From: Hypericum androsaemum
Taxonomy: Eukaryota; Streptophyta; Magnoliopsida; Malpighiales; Hypericaceae
Assembly: GCA_963995505.1 (NCBI GenBank)
Contig: OZ023184.1
Location: 15,312,228 to 15,376,227 of the forward strand
Direction: 5' to 3'
DNA: 64,000 nucleotides
Numbering within the stretch: position 1 is the first letter of the stretch; the number at the start of each line of letters is the position of its first letter. Below are positions 35,781 to 47,773 of the stretch, piece after piece. Both the position numbers and the translations under genes were made by a program. The notes under the pieces are model-generated. The model ran no database searches. It had not been told where the DNA came from and saw nothing but the letters and a program-made list of their open reading frames with translations.

Positions 35781-35821
35781 GTTCAACATATAGTCTTGTT
35801 TCCTGTTGTTTAAAAAAAATA

Positions 35822-38343
35822 GGAGAAATTACTCTCAAGTCCCTCGGGTTTGCTTAAATATATTCAAAATCCCCCCCCCCCCCCCCCCCCATTTGCAAAA
35901 TACACGCCAAAGTCCCACGTGTTTGATTTTAGAGAAATTACGCTCAGGTCTCTGTAGTTTGGCGTCCCTCCCTTTGGAGTCCCTGCATTTTCAAAATCGT
36001 TCCTGACGTCCCCGAAGTTTGGTTTTAGAGACTCTCGGGTCCCTGACGGCTCTTTTTTCATTTTTGGTCATAGAAATGACCAAAATACCCTTAAACAAAA
36101 AATAAAAAAATTTACTTTCTCCAACTTTTGAACAAAAATACCAACCACCAAGAACCAACCAAAAACCAAGATCAAACTAACTAAAATCAAGAACAAAAAA
36201 AAATCATCAACAAAAACTGTAACCGTAACGTCACCTCCCTCCCGTCCCCATCTTCCTTCACCCCCGCCCTCGATGACGAAATTGTTTTAATGGCCCGTGG
36301 CTTTGTCTTGGTGATTTCAACTCCCTTGTCTCTGCCATTCTATGAGTCTCTGTGTGGGCACTAGTCATAGACGCGGTGGAAACGGTTCTTCTAGCTGCAC
36401 AGTAAGCGCAGCATGGGAGCATAAAAAAAATGGGAAAAATTGGATTCAGTCTCAGAATATCATGTTCTGATATAGAATTTTTGAATATAGAGACATTGAA
36501 TAGTTTATTGTGATCTGTCTTATAAAAAGAGCGACAACTCTTATTTTGCTTGCGAAGACATCTGGTTGGTTTAGTCTAATAATGGCCAGAGGCCCTCCTC
36601 AACAGCATAACAAAACGAGCCTGATACCTACTGTACTGGACTTTCGACCAGACATTCTACAAGACTCCTCCCTCGCCATGGACCCTATCGCTTCAACTTC
36701 AGATCTATCCCTGGACCTCCACATATGGACGCGCTCTCCTCCTCTGAAGCGGCCACACTGCAGTAGCTCTTCGATCTCCACCTTCACTGCGACGCCGCCC
36801 GCACGGCCTCCATTACCAACCGTACCGCGGGGTTCAACAGCTCGGTGACCTCCAGGCTAGCGCAAGAGAGCGAGGAGTACTTCACTCAGATCAGGGTGGT
36901 AACCCTATCCAAGTACGCGTGCATGGTCCTGGACACGGTAAGAAGTGCTACGCCCAGGCGGACCCGGTAACTTTCGGGATTGAGGTTTTTGGGGTTTTTC
37001 GGCTTTTTGGTGCGGAATTCTGATTTGGGTTTTTGATGGTTACAGCTCCTTGATTTTAATTGAACCTTTGTAATTGCTATTAGCTTAAATTGAACATTGA
37101 TTGTAATTGAAGTTGATTGGTGCCGAGGAAGACGAAGGAGGAAGGAGAAGATGAATGTTCTTGGTTGTTAGCATGGATTAATTTTTGGTGTCGAACGTTC
37201 TAGGTTGAATCGTTTAATTAATTTTTTTGGTTGTTTTTGGTTGTGTTCTTGATTTTAGTTAATTTGATCTTAGTTTTGGGTTGGTTCTTGGTGGTTGGTG
37301 TTTTTGTTCAAAGGTTGGAGAAAGTAAAATTTTTTAATTTTTTGTTTAAGGATATTTTGATCATTTCTATGACCAAAAATGAAAAAAAAGTCGTCAAGGA
37401 CCCGAGAATATCTAAAACCAAACTTCGGGAACGTCAGGAAAGATTTCAGAAATGCAGAAACCCCAGAGGGAGGGACGCCAAACTTTCGAGTCCCTGACGC
37501 ACATTAACAACTCTTTTTTTCATTTTTTTCAATAAAATAACCAAAATACTCTTAAAATAAAAAAATACTAACATCATCAAACAAAAATACCCTTCTTCAA
37601 CCTTCGACTTCTCTCGTCCCTAGAAAAAAATCCTTCGATTTCGTCCAAAACCCAATCTTCAGCAACCCAATCCAATACCAAACCGCCGCCATCAAGCTCG
37701 CACATATCCGATCGGGAATTGGCAGCGACGCCTCTGCCTCCTCGGGATCTGGTGGTCGACGACAGCGAGGCCTCCGCCTCCTCGGGTTCGGGCGCCTGCT
37801 CAATCGGTTCGGGCTCCGCCAGTGGTCGACGACAGCGAGGCCTCTGCCTCCTCTTGTTCGGGCGCCTGCTCAATTCGGTTCGGGCTCCGCCGGCTGAGAC
37901 TGAGGAGGCCCCACTAGGGATTTCATCTTCTGGCCGAAGTACGACTCGAAGGAGAAGGCTTCGAACGAGTTGAACATCGACGTCATCGTCATCTACTTGT
38001 CTTTGTCCAGAGAGAGAGAGAGAGAGAGAGAAGTCCTTGTTTGGTTGATGGGGAGGTATATATTGAGGGGGTTGTTTAGATGATAGAGATTGGTCCTTGT
38101 TCGTGTCTGCTGTTCTATTTGGATTTCTGACGATAGAGATGGGTTATTGATTTTTTATGAAGAAGAAGAAATTTTTTTTATTTTAAGGATAGTTTTGTCA
38201 TTTCAATGATAAAAAAAAAATTTTTATTGAAAGACTCGAAAGTATAATAAAAATAAATTAGAAGAATAATAAGATTATTTTTCAAACACTGATGACTTTT
38301 GAATATATTTAAGCAACCCGAGGGACTTGAGAGTAATTTCTCC
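35822..38343. mobile_element. 2.5-kb MULE (outer), TSD AAAAAAATA, with nested insertion
   Basis: The left end GGAGAAATTACTCTCAAGTCC and reversed right end match for about 50 bp (through CTCGGGTTTGCTTAAATATATTCAAAA). A 9-bp repeat AAAAAAATA flanks it (35813-35821, 38344-38352). A poly-C run is at about 35869-35890. The left TIR is interrupted by another element from 35932 and resumes near 37485. The interior 37590-37990 is GC-rich with an internal near-duplicate of about 85 bp (GACAGCGAGGCCTC(C/T)GCCTCC). Confidence 0.8.
35932..37484. mobile_element. Nested MULE-like element with truncated right TIR
   Basis: The left end GAGAAATTACGCTCAGGTCTC...GGCGTCCCTCCCTTTGGAG...CCCCGAAGTTTGG pairs with right-side CCAAACTTCGGGAACG...AGGGAGGGACGCCAAACT. 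The right copy lacks the outermost ~25 bp and passes directly into outer-element TIR sequence. The interior 36590-36970 is GC-rich and coding-like (36564-36848 open) but unrecognised. Confidence 0.65.
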
Positions 38344-38544
38344 AAAAAAATATTCCACTTTTTCTCGGAAAAAAAATACTCTTCTTGAAGAAGTATGTCT
38401 TTTTTTAGAAATTGATTGATATAATGTATTCTTATGCATATGTGTGAATATGTGGTAATCATTTAGTGAAATAATTTCGGTTATCTAATCCCATAATTGT
38501 TATTATTAAAGAAAATACTGCACGGAACAAATGAAAGTATGGCC

Positions 38545-38941
38545 ACTGGGGAGCGGATTTGGTCCTGAAAGGCCAAATCCAACCAAAACCGTTATGGACG
38601 ATTCAATGGTTGATTTAGTTATGATTCAATAGTTCACTTAATTATGATTCAATGGTCTACCTAGTTATGATTTAATGGTCCGTTTTTTCCCGTCCCGGAT
38701 AAATCGGGGTCCGTCCCAGTTACCCAGTTACGATTCAATAGTTTACTCAGTTACGATTCAATGGTTTACTCAATTACGATTCAATAGTTTACCTAGTTAT
38801 GATTCAATGGTTGTGAGCTTTTTTTATTTTGTACTTCCGTATTTCTGCATTTTTGCAAAATAGTCCCCGCGTGTCTTTCAATAAAAATCCTCCAACACCG
38901 TGCTGAATTTGACCTCCAGGACCAAATCCGGTCCCTGGCCA
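38545..38941. mobile_element. ~400-bp TIR element with internal 22-bp repeats
   Basis: Ends GCCACTGGGGAGCGGATTTGGTCCTG and (reversed) GGCCAGGGACCGGATTTGGTCCTG are inverted. The interior (38600-38812) is about nine units of AGTTACGATTCAATGGTTTACTC. No target duplication was found. Confidence 0.6.
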
Positions 38942-40975
38942 CAGAAGATCCTGAAATTTTCCCGGATCGTAAAAAAAAGTACTTTTCGGAATTTACTATT
39001 AAAGAAAAATCAGGAATGCGGTTTAATATATTAGAAAATATTTAACTCAGACAAAAAGAAAAAAAATAACAAAATAAACGGAGCTTGTTATCTTCTAAAA
39101 GGAGGAAGAAAAAATCGGAGGAGTTGCTTGACATGTGCTTCTCGGGCCTGATGGGCTCAAACAGCCTATTGGGCCTGCATATATAACTATTTTTATTTCC
39201 TTTCCCCAGCTGCCTGTAAAATTGACAAGCTAATTTGTTGAGAAATCAACTCCCGTAGCTTTTTGGTAAAAGCTGAATCCCATTAATTTGTATGAACAAA
39301 CCTGTGATAGTTGTGTTGATATTATCACATTATTAATTTTAAGTATGATGAATTTGTTAAGTGTAAAAAATTTATATATCTAGTGTCTTCATGTCTTAGA
39401 GTGGATATATATATTTCAACAAATTGTATATTGAACTGTATATTACACGTAGTTGAATTTTAAAAATCCAACAAAATTTGTCTCTATAACAGAGTCGAAT
39501 TTACGGTATTCAAAATTAAGAAGCGAAATGAATAAATAAGGAGTGTGTATAAGTGTAGAAGGAGCTTGGTCCCCCATCTCTTTTACAGAGAATAGGAGGA
39601 TCCTCGAAGAGTTACTAATGTAACTTCGTTCCCAACTTTCGGTAACTTTGGGAATTTACCGACAGAAACTAACATGTCATAGTTGCATTCCAATTTTCAA
39701 TTTCCATATAACACATTAAGTTGAATATTTTTTTTAGGAATAAGTATGTTTGAAGGTCAATTGATAAATTATAAGTGGGACTATTTAACATCATTTGAAT
39801 AAGTATGTTTCACTATGAATTTCTTCTATAGAAAACTCCGGAGGACGGACATACCGACAACAAAAGACCTCATCTGAAGTCGAATATGGACGTTTAAGGT
39901 GCCTAAATGCGTCCATCTATTCACGAGACATATGTATTAGTGACTCAAACTTAGTACAACATCTCATGGAAGTAGTCCTGGTGATGAAGTGCCTCCGTCT
40001 TGAATAGAAACAAAGGACCACAACTTGATACAGCTTCCTTTTTGTTCGGAATACGTGGGCCAAAATTCACGGGGGCAAGGTTCGTGTGAGAAAATCCAAT
40101 TTGATATAGTGCTAGAATTTTATTAATTATTATTAAATTAAATTAAAAAAATTACATCAAATTCTTCTTTCAACCGAAAGTGAGATGTTATAAACGTGCA
40201 ACCCCGTGCACTTTTTACAGGGTGTGTTTAGATCGAAAATTTTATCGGTTGTTTGCATCGAGGTTGTTATCCTTGTGCAATCAGTCGCTTCTACAGGAGC
40301 TCTTGGATCTATAATTTGAAGTAATAAATTTGTACCTTTACAAAAAAATTCGAAGGGAAGACAAGAATTTAAATGGAAGGTGCACGGTTGCTTCCCCGCT
40401 AGCAAATAAATTAAATTTTGAGTTTCTAAGACTGCCAAGTCTACGGCCTCACTATCACTTGCCCACCATAAACAGTCACTAATCAGGTGGCCACTTAATG
40501 AAACACACGTACGGTTGCTTCCCGGAAACAAGCAGCCCCAGTTACAATGATCTCTCGAGACAAGTATGATTTGATAACTGAAAATTTTATAATGATCTTT
40601 CGAGACAAGTATGATTTGATAACTGAAAATTTTATAATGATCTCTCGAGACAAAGACAAGTATGATTTAATGTAGTTTATCACAAATTGTATTTGTTCCA
40701 ATAACTCAATCAGATCTGCACCATATTTATAATCCATTTTAGTATTACTCAAGTTTATATATGAAATAGGTTTTTCCCAAATATGTTTGTACTTTCGTGA
40801 AAATAAATTCAAGAATTTTATTATATTTGTCTGGAGGAACATAAATTACTAAATACCACAATATCTTAGTTAAAAGAAGCATAGATCTAAATCAGTGCTA
40901 ATATATACCATTGTTGTCGTAAAATTAAGCCCATTAAATTTTTATTTTTTGGAAATGTTCTGTATCCAAACACAT
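38942..40975. other. Intergenic region
   Basis: No gene is recognised. About 40549-40670 holds three ~46-bp units (ATGATCT(C/T)TCGAGACAAGTATGATTTGATAACTG). The remainder is AT-rich. Confidence 0.45.
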
Positions 40976-41213
40976 TGTAACGCCCTGTGATTTGATCGAC
41001 TGTCTCTTCAGACCAATACAGATTTTTTTCAACGTGTTTTGTCCTCACTCACATGCATCCCGAAAATTTTTCTAGGAGGTCACCCATCCTGATCCTACTC
41101 CAGGCCAAACACGTTTAACCTTCCGGAAAAGAAGGTGCACCTTGTTGGTATTGATAGTACTAATCAAATTACTTAAGGCTTTTCAGACATAACATATCAT
41201 TTTCAGGGTATCA
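40976..41213 (-). mobile_element. Cassandra-type solo LTR with 5S rRNA-like core, TSD CACAT
   Basis: Read on the minus strand it runs TGATACCCTGAAA...GGGCGTTACA and contains GGTTAAACGTGTTTGGCC, AGTAGGATCAGG and ATGGGTGACCTCCT, the 5S internal promoter boxes. A perfect 5-bp repeat CACAT flanks it (40971-40975, 41214-41218). It has no partner LTR. It lies about 470 bp upstream of the VQ gene. Confidence 0.88.
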
Positions 41214-41571
41214 CACATATAATGGCATACTACTTAATCTAAAATCGAATTAAATAAAATAATAAATATATCATTTTTAAACATATTATCATTTATAGTA
41301 CTCAAACTCGAAATAAGTATATATACGTTCATTTACGAAAATCACTAGCACATACCAATATCAATTTGTCCAAGTAATAAAATACATAAATTATTTTGAT
41401 TTTGAACTTTACGAGTGAAGCAAATATTATTAGTGGGTTCGACAATGATCGACACTAATTCGTACAGCAATATAAAAACCATGTGCACGTTCCAAATTCC
41501 TGCCACCATATTCCACATGGACAAATCAATGGCAAAAAACTCGTCCTGTTGTTAGGCGCATCGGCCATACT

Positions 41572-41597
41572 TTGACCGTTGAAAGCCACCATAAATA
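41572..41597 (+). promoter_or_regulatory. Candidate VQ-gene promoter: W box and TATA-like element
   Basis: TTGACC (41572-41577, a WRKY-binding W-box core) and ATAAATA (41591-41597) lie 112 and 93 bp upstream of the ATG, a plausible core-promoter spacing. VQ proteins are known WRKY partners. Direct WRKY control is inferred. Confidence 0.45.
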
Positions 41598-41683
41598 GCA
41601 CCAAGCAATAACATTTACCCTTACAATTCTCCCACTCTCTATTTTACCTCACCAAAGAAGTCTCATCATCCCCTCCGATCACC

Positions 41684-42364
41684 ATGTCTGGCCACATTGA
41701 CTGGAGCCATATTTACCAACAAAACACTCCCCAACAATCTCCATCTTCGGGTCGAACTTACTCTGATACCACTACGTTCGTTGAAGAACCAACCATGAGC
41801 ACTACTCCTACTTCCACCACAACAACCAGTCCAACCCATATGAGCTCAACTGGCCATCTGAACCCCGACGGGCGGGTTGCAAAGCCCGTCCGAAGGCGGT
41901 CTAGGGCATCAAGGAGGACGCCCACGACCCTGCTCAACACAGACACATCGAATTTCCGTGAAATGGTGCAGCGGTTCACGGGTGGCCCAAATGCTTCCTT
42001 CGCCATGGATCATCACCTAAGCTACAACACCCTTTTCGCCAATAACCCGGCATCTCGCTTCCCCTTCGGGTTCAACCATCGACAGCAAGTAGCCCAAGCT
42101 AGCCCTAATATGAACCCTCAGGTCTTGGTTCCCAACTTGCAGTATCATCAAGGCATGACCCAGATGCCCACTACTCAAATTCAACATCCTCATCAACCGA
42201 ACCAGTTCATGTTCTCCTTGAGGAACCCTAACGTGAACGTTCCTGGAAACCCTAGCATGGAGCTTCCGGGAGGCGGGTTCGGTGCGGTGGACGGAGAAGG
42301 CGGTGGCGGCGGGTCGTCCTCCGGTGTGAACAGAAGAAGTAACGGCGGCGGCTTCCTGTTCTGA
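41684..42364 (+). CDS. VQ-motif protein (VQ22/JAV1-like)
   Basis: VQ proteins are plant nuclear cofactors that bind WRKY transcription factors in defence and growth. The gene is intronless, 226 aa. It has a Ser/Thr/Gln-rich N-terminus (1-60) and a basic nuclear-localisation-like patch PVRRRSRASRR (68-78). The signature FREMVQRFTG fits FxxxVQxxTG (91-100), preceded by RRTPTTLLNTDTSNF as in the JAV1/VQ22 group. The remainder is Pro/Gln/Asn-rich, with a Gly-rich tail ending GGGFLF. The first ATG follows a short leader rich in A/C. The exact orthologue (VQ22 or a sister) is not settled. Confidence 0.88.
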   Translation: MSGHIDWSHIYQQNTPQQSPSSGRTYSDTTTFVEEPTMSTTPTSTTTTSPTHMSSTGHLNPDGRVAKPVRRRSRASRRTPTTLLNTDTSNFREMVQRFTGGPNASFAMDHHLSYNTLFANNPASRFPFGFNHRQQVAQASPNMNPQVLVPNLQYHQGMTQMPTTQIQHPHQPNQFMFSLRNPNVNVPGNPSMELPGGGFGAVDGEGGGGGSSSGVNRRSNGGGFLF

Positions 42365-44060
42365 TGAGATGGGGACGTAAAGCTGAAGGAAGGGAGAAGT
42401 TAGGCAGACGGCAGTACGTGACTTTTGACATTTTTTGTCTTTTTATTTTATTTTATTCTATTAGGACAAGTTGTGTTTGACCAATGTAAATACCAAGCGA
42501 GGGCTACTTCGTGTTGTCCAAATTGAAATTAGGTGCTTAAATTAATTAATTGGATTAGATAGCAGTGTTTAATTTTCTTTTGTTTTTATTAAATAAGAAA
42601 TAGCTCAATTAGCTATATATGTATACTTCAGGATATTTGCAAGCGGTTTTGCGTTTTCGTGGATTTAAAAATTGCTGAATATCATAGTTGGATTCTAAAT
42701 TTCAGAGATTCAATAACCTTAATTGGATAGAGAGAAATATACTATTGTTGAATTTTTAAATATTATACAATCTCGAGGTTAGAAGAAGAGTAATAGGTCT
42801 AGGTTTATAAATAATATAAAAAGAAAAAAAATGTTACCTAACCCCCAAATGGAGAGTAACGATTTGAGGATAAAAGATGGTTAAATGGATCCTTTTATCA
42901 CTCTACCTAACAGTCTTTTACTCTACAAAAATTAGACAATCAAGATACCTTACCCGCTTAATCATTCCTTATTTTATGTTATCGTCTAATACTCCCTATC
43001 CATTAAATCATCAGTTTCACATTAATAATTAATATATGTGAACATCCAATTAGACGATTTGGAAGGTTCTCTCCTTCTTGTAATACGCGATCTCAATCGT
43101 TCTTTCAAATTAAATATTATATCCTATTACGGGCTTGACTTTTCTCATAAACATTATTTTATTAATAATGGTGATTTCACCAAGAAGCTGCAATTAGCTA
43201 GACTTGTCAAAATTCTTAGGGGCTTGATTTTGTCATATATAATAAAGTAAGAGATTGTTTGAGGACAACACAATAGACAAGAGGTTAACATGATCTAGTA
43301 TGAGTGATATCAATTTATAATTTGAATGTATCAACAAGTACTTAGATTAAATGGTTGACCACGTCATTTTAACTTAACCAATTCTCAAGTTCGAGTCATT
43401 GAGAATGCAATATCGCAATATTGTTAAATATTTGCTAGAAAAATTTTGTCTAGGTTCTACGCACCTCAAATCTAGATTAACCAGTCTATTGAGTTTCGCT
43501 ACTTGATAGTATAAACAAAAATATATATAATTTACATGTACAACCCGAAGCCTTAAGTCAATTGATAAGTATTGCAACTAACAATATAAAACCTGTTTAA
43601 AGTGATCTCGCGTAAAATGATAACATCTCTAAACTAATAAAAAGTCTCAGTTCCAAGTTGGGTCTAGTATTAAAAGTAAATAATCACTCTATCATAATAA
43701 CTAATATTTTTTCTGAAAAATTTAGTGTTAAATTTCGGTCTCAATTTTCACATAAATCAGTATTTTTTAATAAATACATACATTTTTATGTATTTTATGA
43801 AATTTGAAAAATATTTCAAACATTAGTTTATGCTAGATTTGCTTATTTGATAAATTTTACATCATTATTGATCTTCTTAATGATCTTCAAATGGTACTTG
43901 TGATCAATGTCTTGTTGTAAGAAAATATTTCAATTTGAGTGTAATTTGAATAACGCTATAAGTCGAGATTTTAGGTTATTTAAATAGAAGTGGATTGAGT
44001 GCAGGTACTAATAGAGAGAATCCGTACCTACATGATTTTAATCAGAGCCATTGATCTTGA
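42365..44060. other. VQ 3' flank and AT-rich spacer
   Basis: The first ~150 bp is probably the 3' UTR. The rest is AT-rich with no recognised gene or element. Confidence 0.4.
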
Positions 44061-44296
44061 TGATTAGGTGCACATCAGAGATCTGACGGTACTAGTTATT
44101 TGGGAAATTTGTATCTTTTACGTCCATCTCTCCCTTCTTTCCTCCCGCCTTCTTTCCTCCTTTATTCTCTCTTTCTCTCTCCTCCCTCTCCCCATCTCTC
44201 CTTCCCATGCTTTCCTTCTTCTCCTCTTCTCTCTTTCTCTCTCTCCCAATCTTTAATAAAATCAACCCTAAATTCCAAAACTAAATAAAATCGCAG

Positions 44297-44440
44297 AGAC
44301 AAATCCATAAACCAAATAAACTTGGGAGGAAGGAGAAGGAGAGGGCCAAAGAGCTCAAGATTTTGTTTGAGAAAGGGGTTAAAGTCGTCGGAGAGTCTTG
44401 CAAGAAGGGCTGGAATAAAGTCAAGCACTTGAAACGTTAA
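44297..44440 (+). pseudogene. Possible terminal exon of a small unidentified plant protein
   Basis: After a good acceptor (TCGCAG at 44291-44296) an open frame runs 48 codons to TAA: basic start, then AKELKILFEKGVKVVG and ESCKKGWNKVKHLKR. This looks like a conserved basic C-terminus, but no upstream exon with ATG was found. It sits within repeat DNA, so it may be a captured fragment. Confidence 0.35.
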
Positions 44441-44589
44441 TTAATTTCTTCCATATCTTTTTACCTTTGTATCTTATTACGTAAAATTTTCATGCCTCCT
44501 CTTTCTTTTTTTCTCTTTTTTCCAGATTCTTCCTTTTATTGTAGCTTTGGGTGGATTTGTTTGTACAGATCTGGGTTAATTCTAATGTA

Positions 44590-45260
44590 GTAAATGACAT
44601 GTGTGATTATGTCTTCTGGCATGGTCGGTTAAGTAAAATGGCATGTCTGTTAAATAATTAATAAATTAAATAGCATATCCAGTTATTTATTAAATAGCAT
44701 GCACAAGTTAGATAAATTAGAATGCTCACTTATGTCAAATGGCATGCCCAACAGCGGTGAGAAGCGGTCAATAAGTTTCGGTTAGAGAGTCATAACTTCT
44801 TACTCCAAAGTCTGATTGAAGTGATTTAAGTTTTTGAGAAAGGCTGAGATGTATATATATAACTTTGTAGGTTATAACTTCTCCAAATTTAGAGTGTAAG
44901 AATGTCTAAAATATATTTGAAGTCAAGAGTCGACCGAATTACGAGGACAGATTTTGGTAGGAGAGTCATAACTTCTTACTCCGAAGCCCGATTGAATTGA
45001 TTCAAGTTGCTATCTAAAGTTGAGAGGTATATCTACAACTTTGTAGTTTATGACTTCTCCAAATTTAGGGCGCAATGACATCAAAAATATGTTTGAAATC
45101 AATAGTCGACCAAGCGATTGAAAGTTGTTTGTCAAATGGCATGCTCGGTTATCTCAAATGTCATGTACGATTATGTCAAATGGCATGCCCGATTACGATA
45201 AACTGGCATGTCTAATTATGATAAAATAACATGTTCAATTATGAAAAAATGGCAGAATTT
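44590..45260. repeat. Composite repeat: two ~177-bp units flanked by TGGCATG arrays
   Basis: Two units beginning AGAGTCATAACTTCTTACTCC start at 44785 and 44962 and end near 45118. Short units (TCAAATGGCATGCCCGATTATG) flank them at about 44590-44760 and 45125-45260. The same composite occurs at 60770-61730. Confidence 0.75.
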
Positions 45261-46559
45261 GTTATGATAATATTTAATAATATTTACAAATATTAATTAA
45301 ATAATAATAATAAAATATAAAGATGGTCCTCCTCCCAAGGTGCGGGTCATTTCCCCACCACCTTACGCGCGTCAGACATGTCAGTTGCGTCAAACGCGTT
45401 AGGAGCATTGACTTTTTTGCCCCTTTCCTGGACGGAACAGAATAGTAAATTCTGTGCCCAATCCGAACCATATTTAAATGTAGACAAAATATTTTTTTGA
45501 TATTTACATATTTATTCTTCAAAGACTCAATTTTAATATTTTTGGAAGAAAAAAATGTAAACCTCTCCTATGTAATAATCTCTAAAGTAATATTTTTCTC
45601 CAATCTCAACGATATCATTTCTGGAAGTTTTTACCATAGTAATCTAAACATATATTCTTATACTAGATAATTCTGTGACGAAAAAATTACAAAAAATTGT
45701 GGGGTCCATCGGATGCGTCATATTTAATAGAAAATCATTTATCAACTTTTATAATTTCGCTCGACTCAATTTTAAATCAATATATTGGGATATCGTATAC
45801 ATTTTTTTACAGAAAACTCAATGGGTCATTTATCTAAAGATATTTCATTGCTGGATTCGACGGATACGCCAAAATTTGGACGTGATTCTAAGGAGTATGT
45901 TGTCGACAAATAAAATTAAATGTATCCATTATAATTTTCTTTTGACTTTTTCTTGCCGGGAATATCACGGCCACAACAGACGACAGCCAACCAAAAATTT
46001 TCTTCTCTCCTTCGACTATGGGTAGAAACGTGAAAGAATTGCCTCCTGTCCAGCTCCATCCCTCCTACCCACTTCCGACAAACCATACAGTGTTTTCTGT
46101 TTCTAGTGGAATCAATTTATTTATAGAAATCAGACAGACATTTAGTTATAGAAATCAGACAAGACTCTAAAAAAAATTTAATTATAGAAATCAGACAGGC
46201 ATTTAGTTCCTCATTAGGTAGTTTAAGATCTAGGCTAATACAGCGGTGAGGATGTCTTAAACAGTTACTTTTCGAGAACCTTTAATATGAAGGAGCTACT
46301 TAATTCAGTGGTTAAAGTATTATTTTTATATAATGGAAGTCATTAGTTCAAATTCAATAATAGGTATAAGTTATTTAATAACTATACCGGTGATTTTCAG
46401 AAAATTTATAAAAAAATATTTAGTGCTCATTTTCGTCAGCTCACCATCATCTTTCCTTGACAGAGTGATACGTATTTTCACGGTACTAGTCTTTCCAATT
46501 ATGAAATGATAGTTATTATGAAGAAACAACTCAAAGAACATTCGTCTAAATTATACAGT
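45261..46559. other. Spacer; partial homology to 61850-61980
   Basis: 45400-45460 (GACTTTTTTGCCCC...GGACGGAACAGAAT...AATTCTGTGCCC) resembles 61910-61980, suggesting the composite element extends this far. No gene was seen. Confidence 0.4.
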
Positions 46560-46564
46560 CCAAT

Positions 46565-47768
46565 TGTTAGAATAAATATTAGTAAATTATGGCATGAGTA
46601 TGTAAATACAAATCGTAAGCATATAAAGAGAGAAGTTTAGAGAATGCTTACAATCACACTTGTGGGTAAGTGTGTAACACCTTCGTCTTCAAGTTAGAGC
46701 TTCGGATTCAATCCTGGACGAGGTCACAGTTTAACCGTGTGCCCTTAAACTCTTATTACCCGCCTAAATGCTTCAGGCCTCCGTGGGCAATAGAGCTCCC
46801 AAGGTACAACGCTCAACCACGAGTACTATAGGAAGCACTATAGCACACCTTTCGAACCTTTCGTAGCCTTAGAACTCCGACACAAATGAGAGAGAGAGAG
46901 AGATGTTATGCTAAGGAGGGAGAAGTAGAGAGCTCTAGGAAGAGTGAGAGCTGGGATGATTTGGAATGAAGGAGGTGGGCTCCTTTTATAGGCAGCCTTG
47001 GACCTCCAACAGCCAAATCCGGATTTAATAGGGCCATTTACCCACCCATTAAATGGGCTGTTACAAGACCCATAAAATCCCAACATAAATAGGCTGTTAC
47101 TCTCATGAATTTAAAATTTGAATTTAAATTCAAATGGCAGCTGGCAAGAGAAGGTTCCAGAACGTGGGCTTGTCCAAACGGAAGTCCAAGAAGCCCAGAG
47201 GACTTTTTGGGCCTAGGATCGCTACAACAAGTCCGGCCCAGTTCTAAAAAGATAAGGCCCTGGAACCTGGAACAATTCCCACAAACCCACAAACCCATGC
47301 TAGACTTCCAGTCCCTTATAAACTTGTCGAGCCGAGCCGAGCCGAGCCGGACGGACGGACGGACGGACGGCGCGAGAAGCTTCTCCCTTCTCCACCGGTT
47401 TACCCATGCTAGACTTCCAGTCCCTTATAAACTTGTCTCAGCATGGTGCGCTAACCAATGTGGGATTGTGCTTATTTTAATAACAACCATACCACTTTAA
47501 AGCCAATTTTCATTCACCCCGAGAATTGGATTTTCGCAAGTGTTATATATCGTTACGAAGCTCTATCAACGAGCTTCGTATTGATCTCACAAACACCCAA
47601 AATCAATTGGTGTGACCTTCAATTAAATTAGCTCAAAGTTGCCCACTAATTACTTAGTTATTATATTTAATTAGGATTCTCCCTCTAATTAAATATTTGG
47701 GCCAAAGCCCAGTACACTCACTTGTATTGGGCCATCTCTTCCTTGGTTAATAAACCAATTCTCCAACA
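46565..47768. mobile_element. 1.2-kb solo LTR, TSD CCAAT
   Basis: TGTTAGAATAAAT...CAATTCTCCAACA has TG...CA ends with inverted TGTT/AACA termini. It is flanked by the perfect 5-bp repeat CCAAT (46560-46564, 47769-47773). It contains a (GA)n tract (46888-46904), GAGCC/GGAC microsatellites (47331-47371) and a 35-bp direct repeat (47291-47325 and 47401-47435). No internal retrotransposon domain is present. The superfamily is not determined; the length suits a copia-type LTR. Confidence 0.8.
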
Positions 47769-47773
47769 CCAAT

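Noticed and set aside
45675..46025. 116-codon open frame
   Set aside because: AT-rich codons, no recognisable domain, and no promoter or splice signals.
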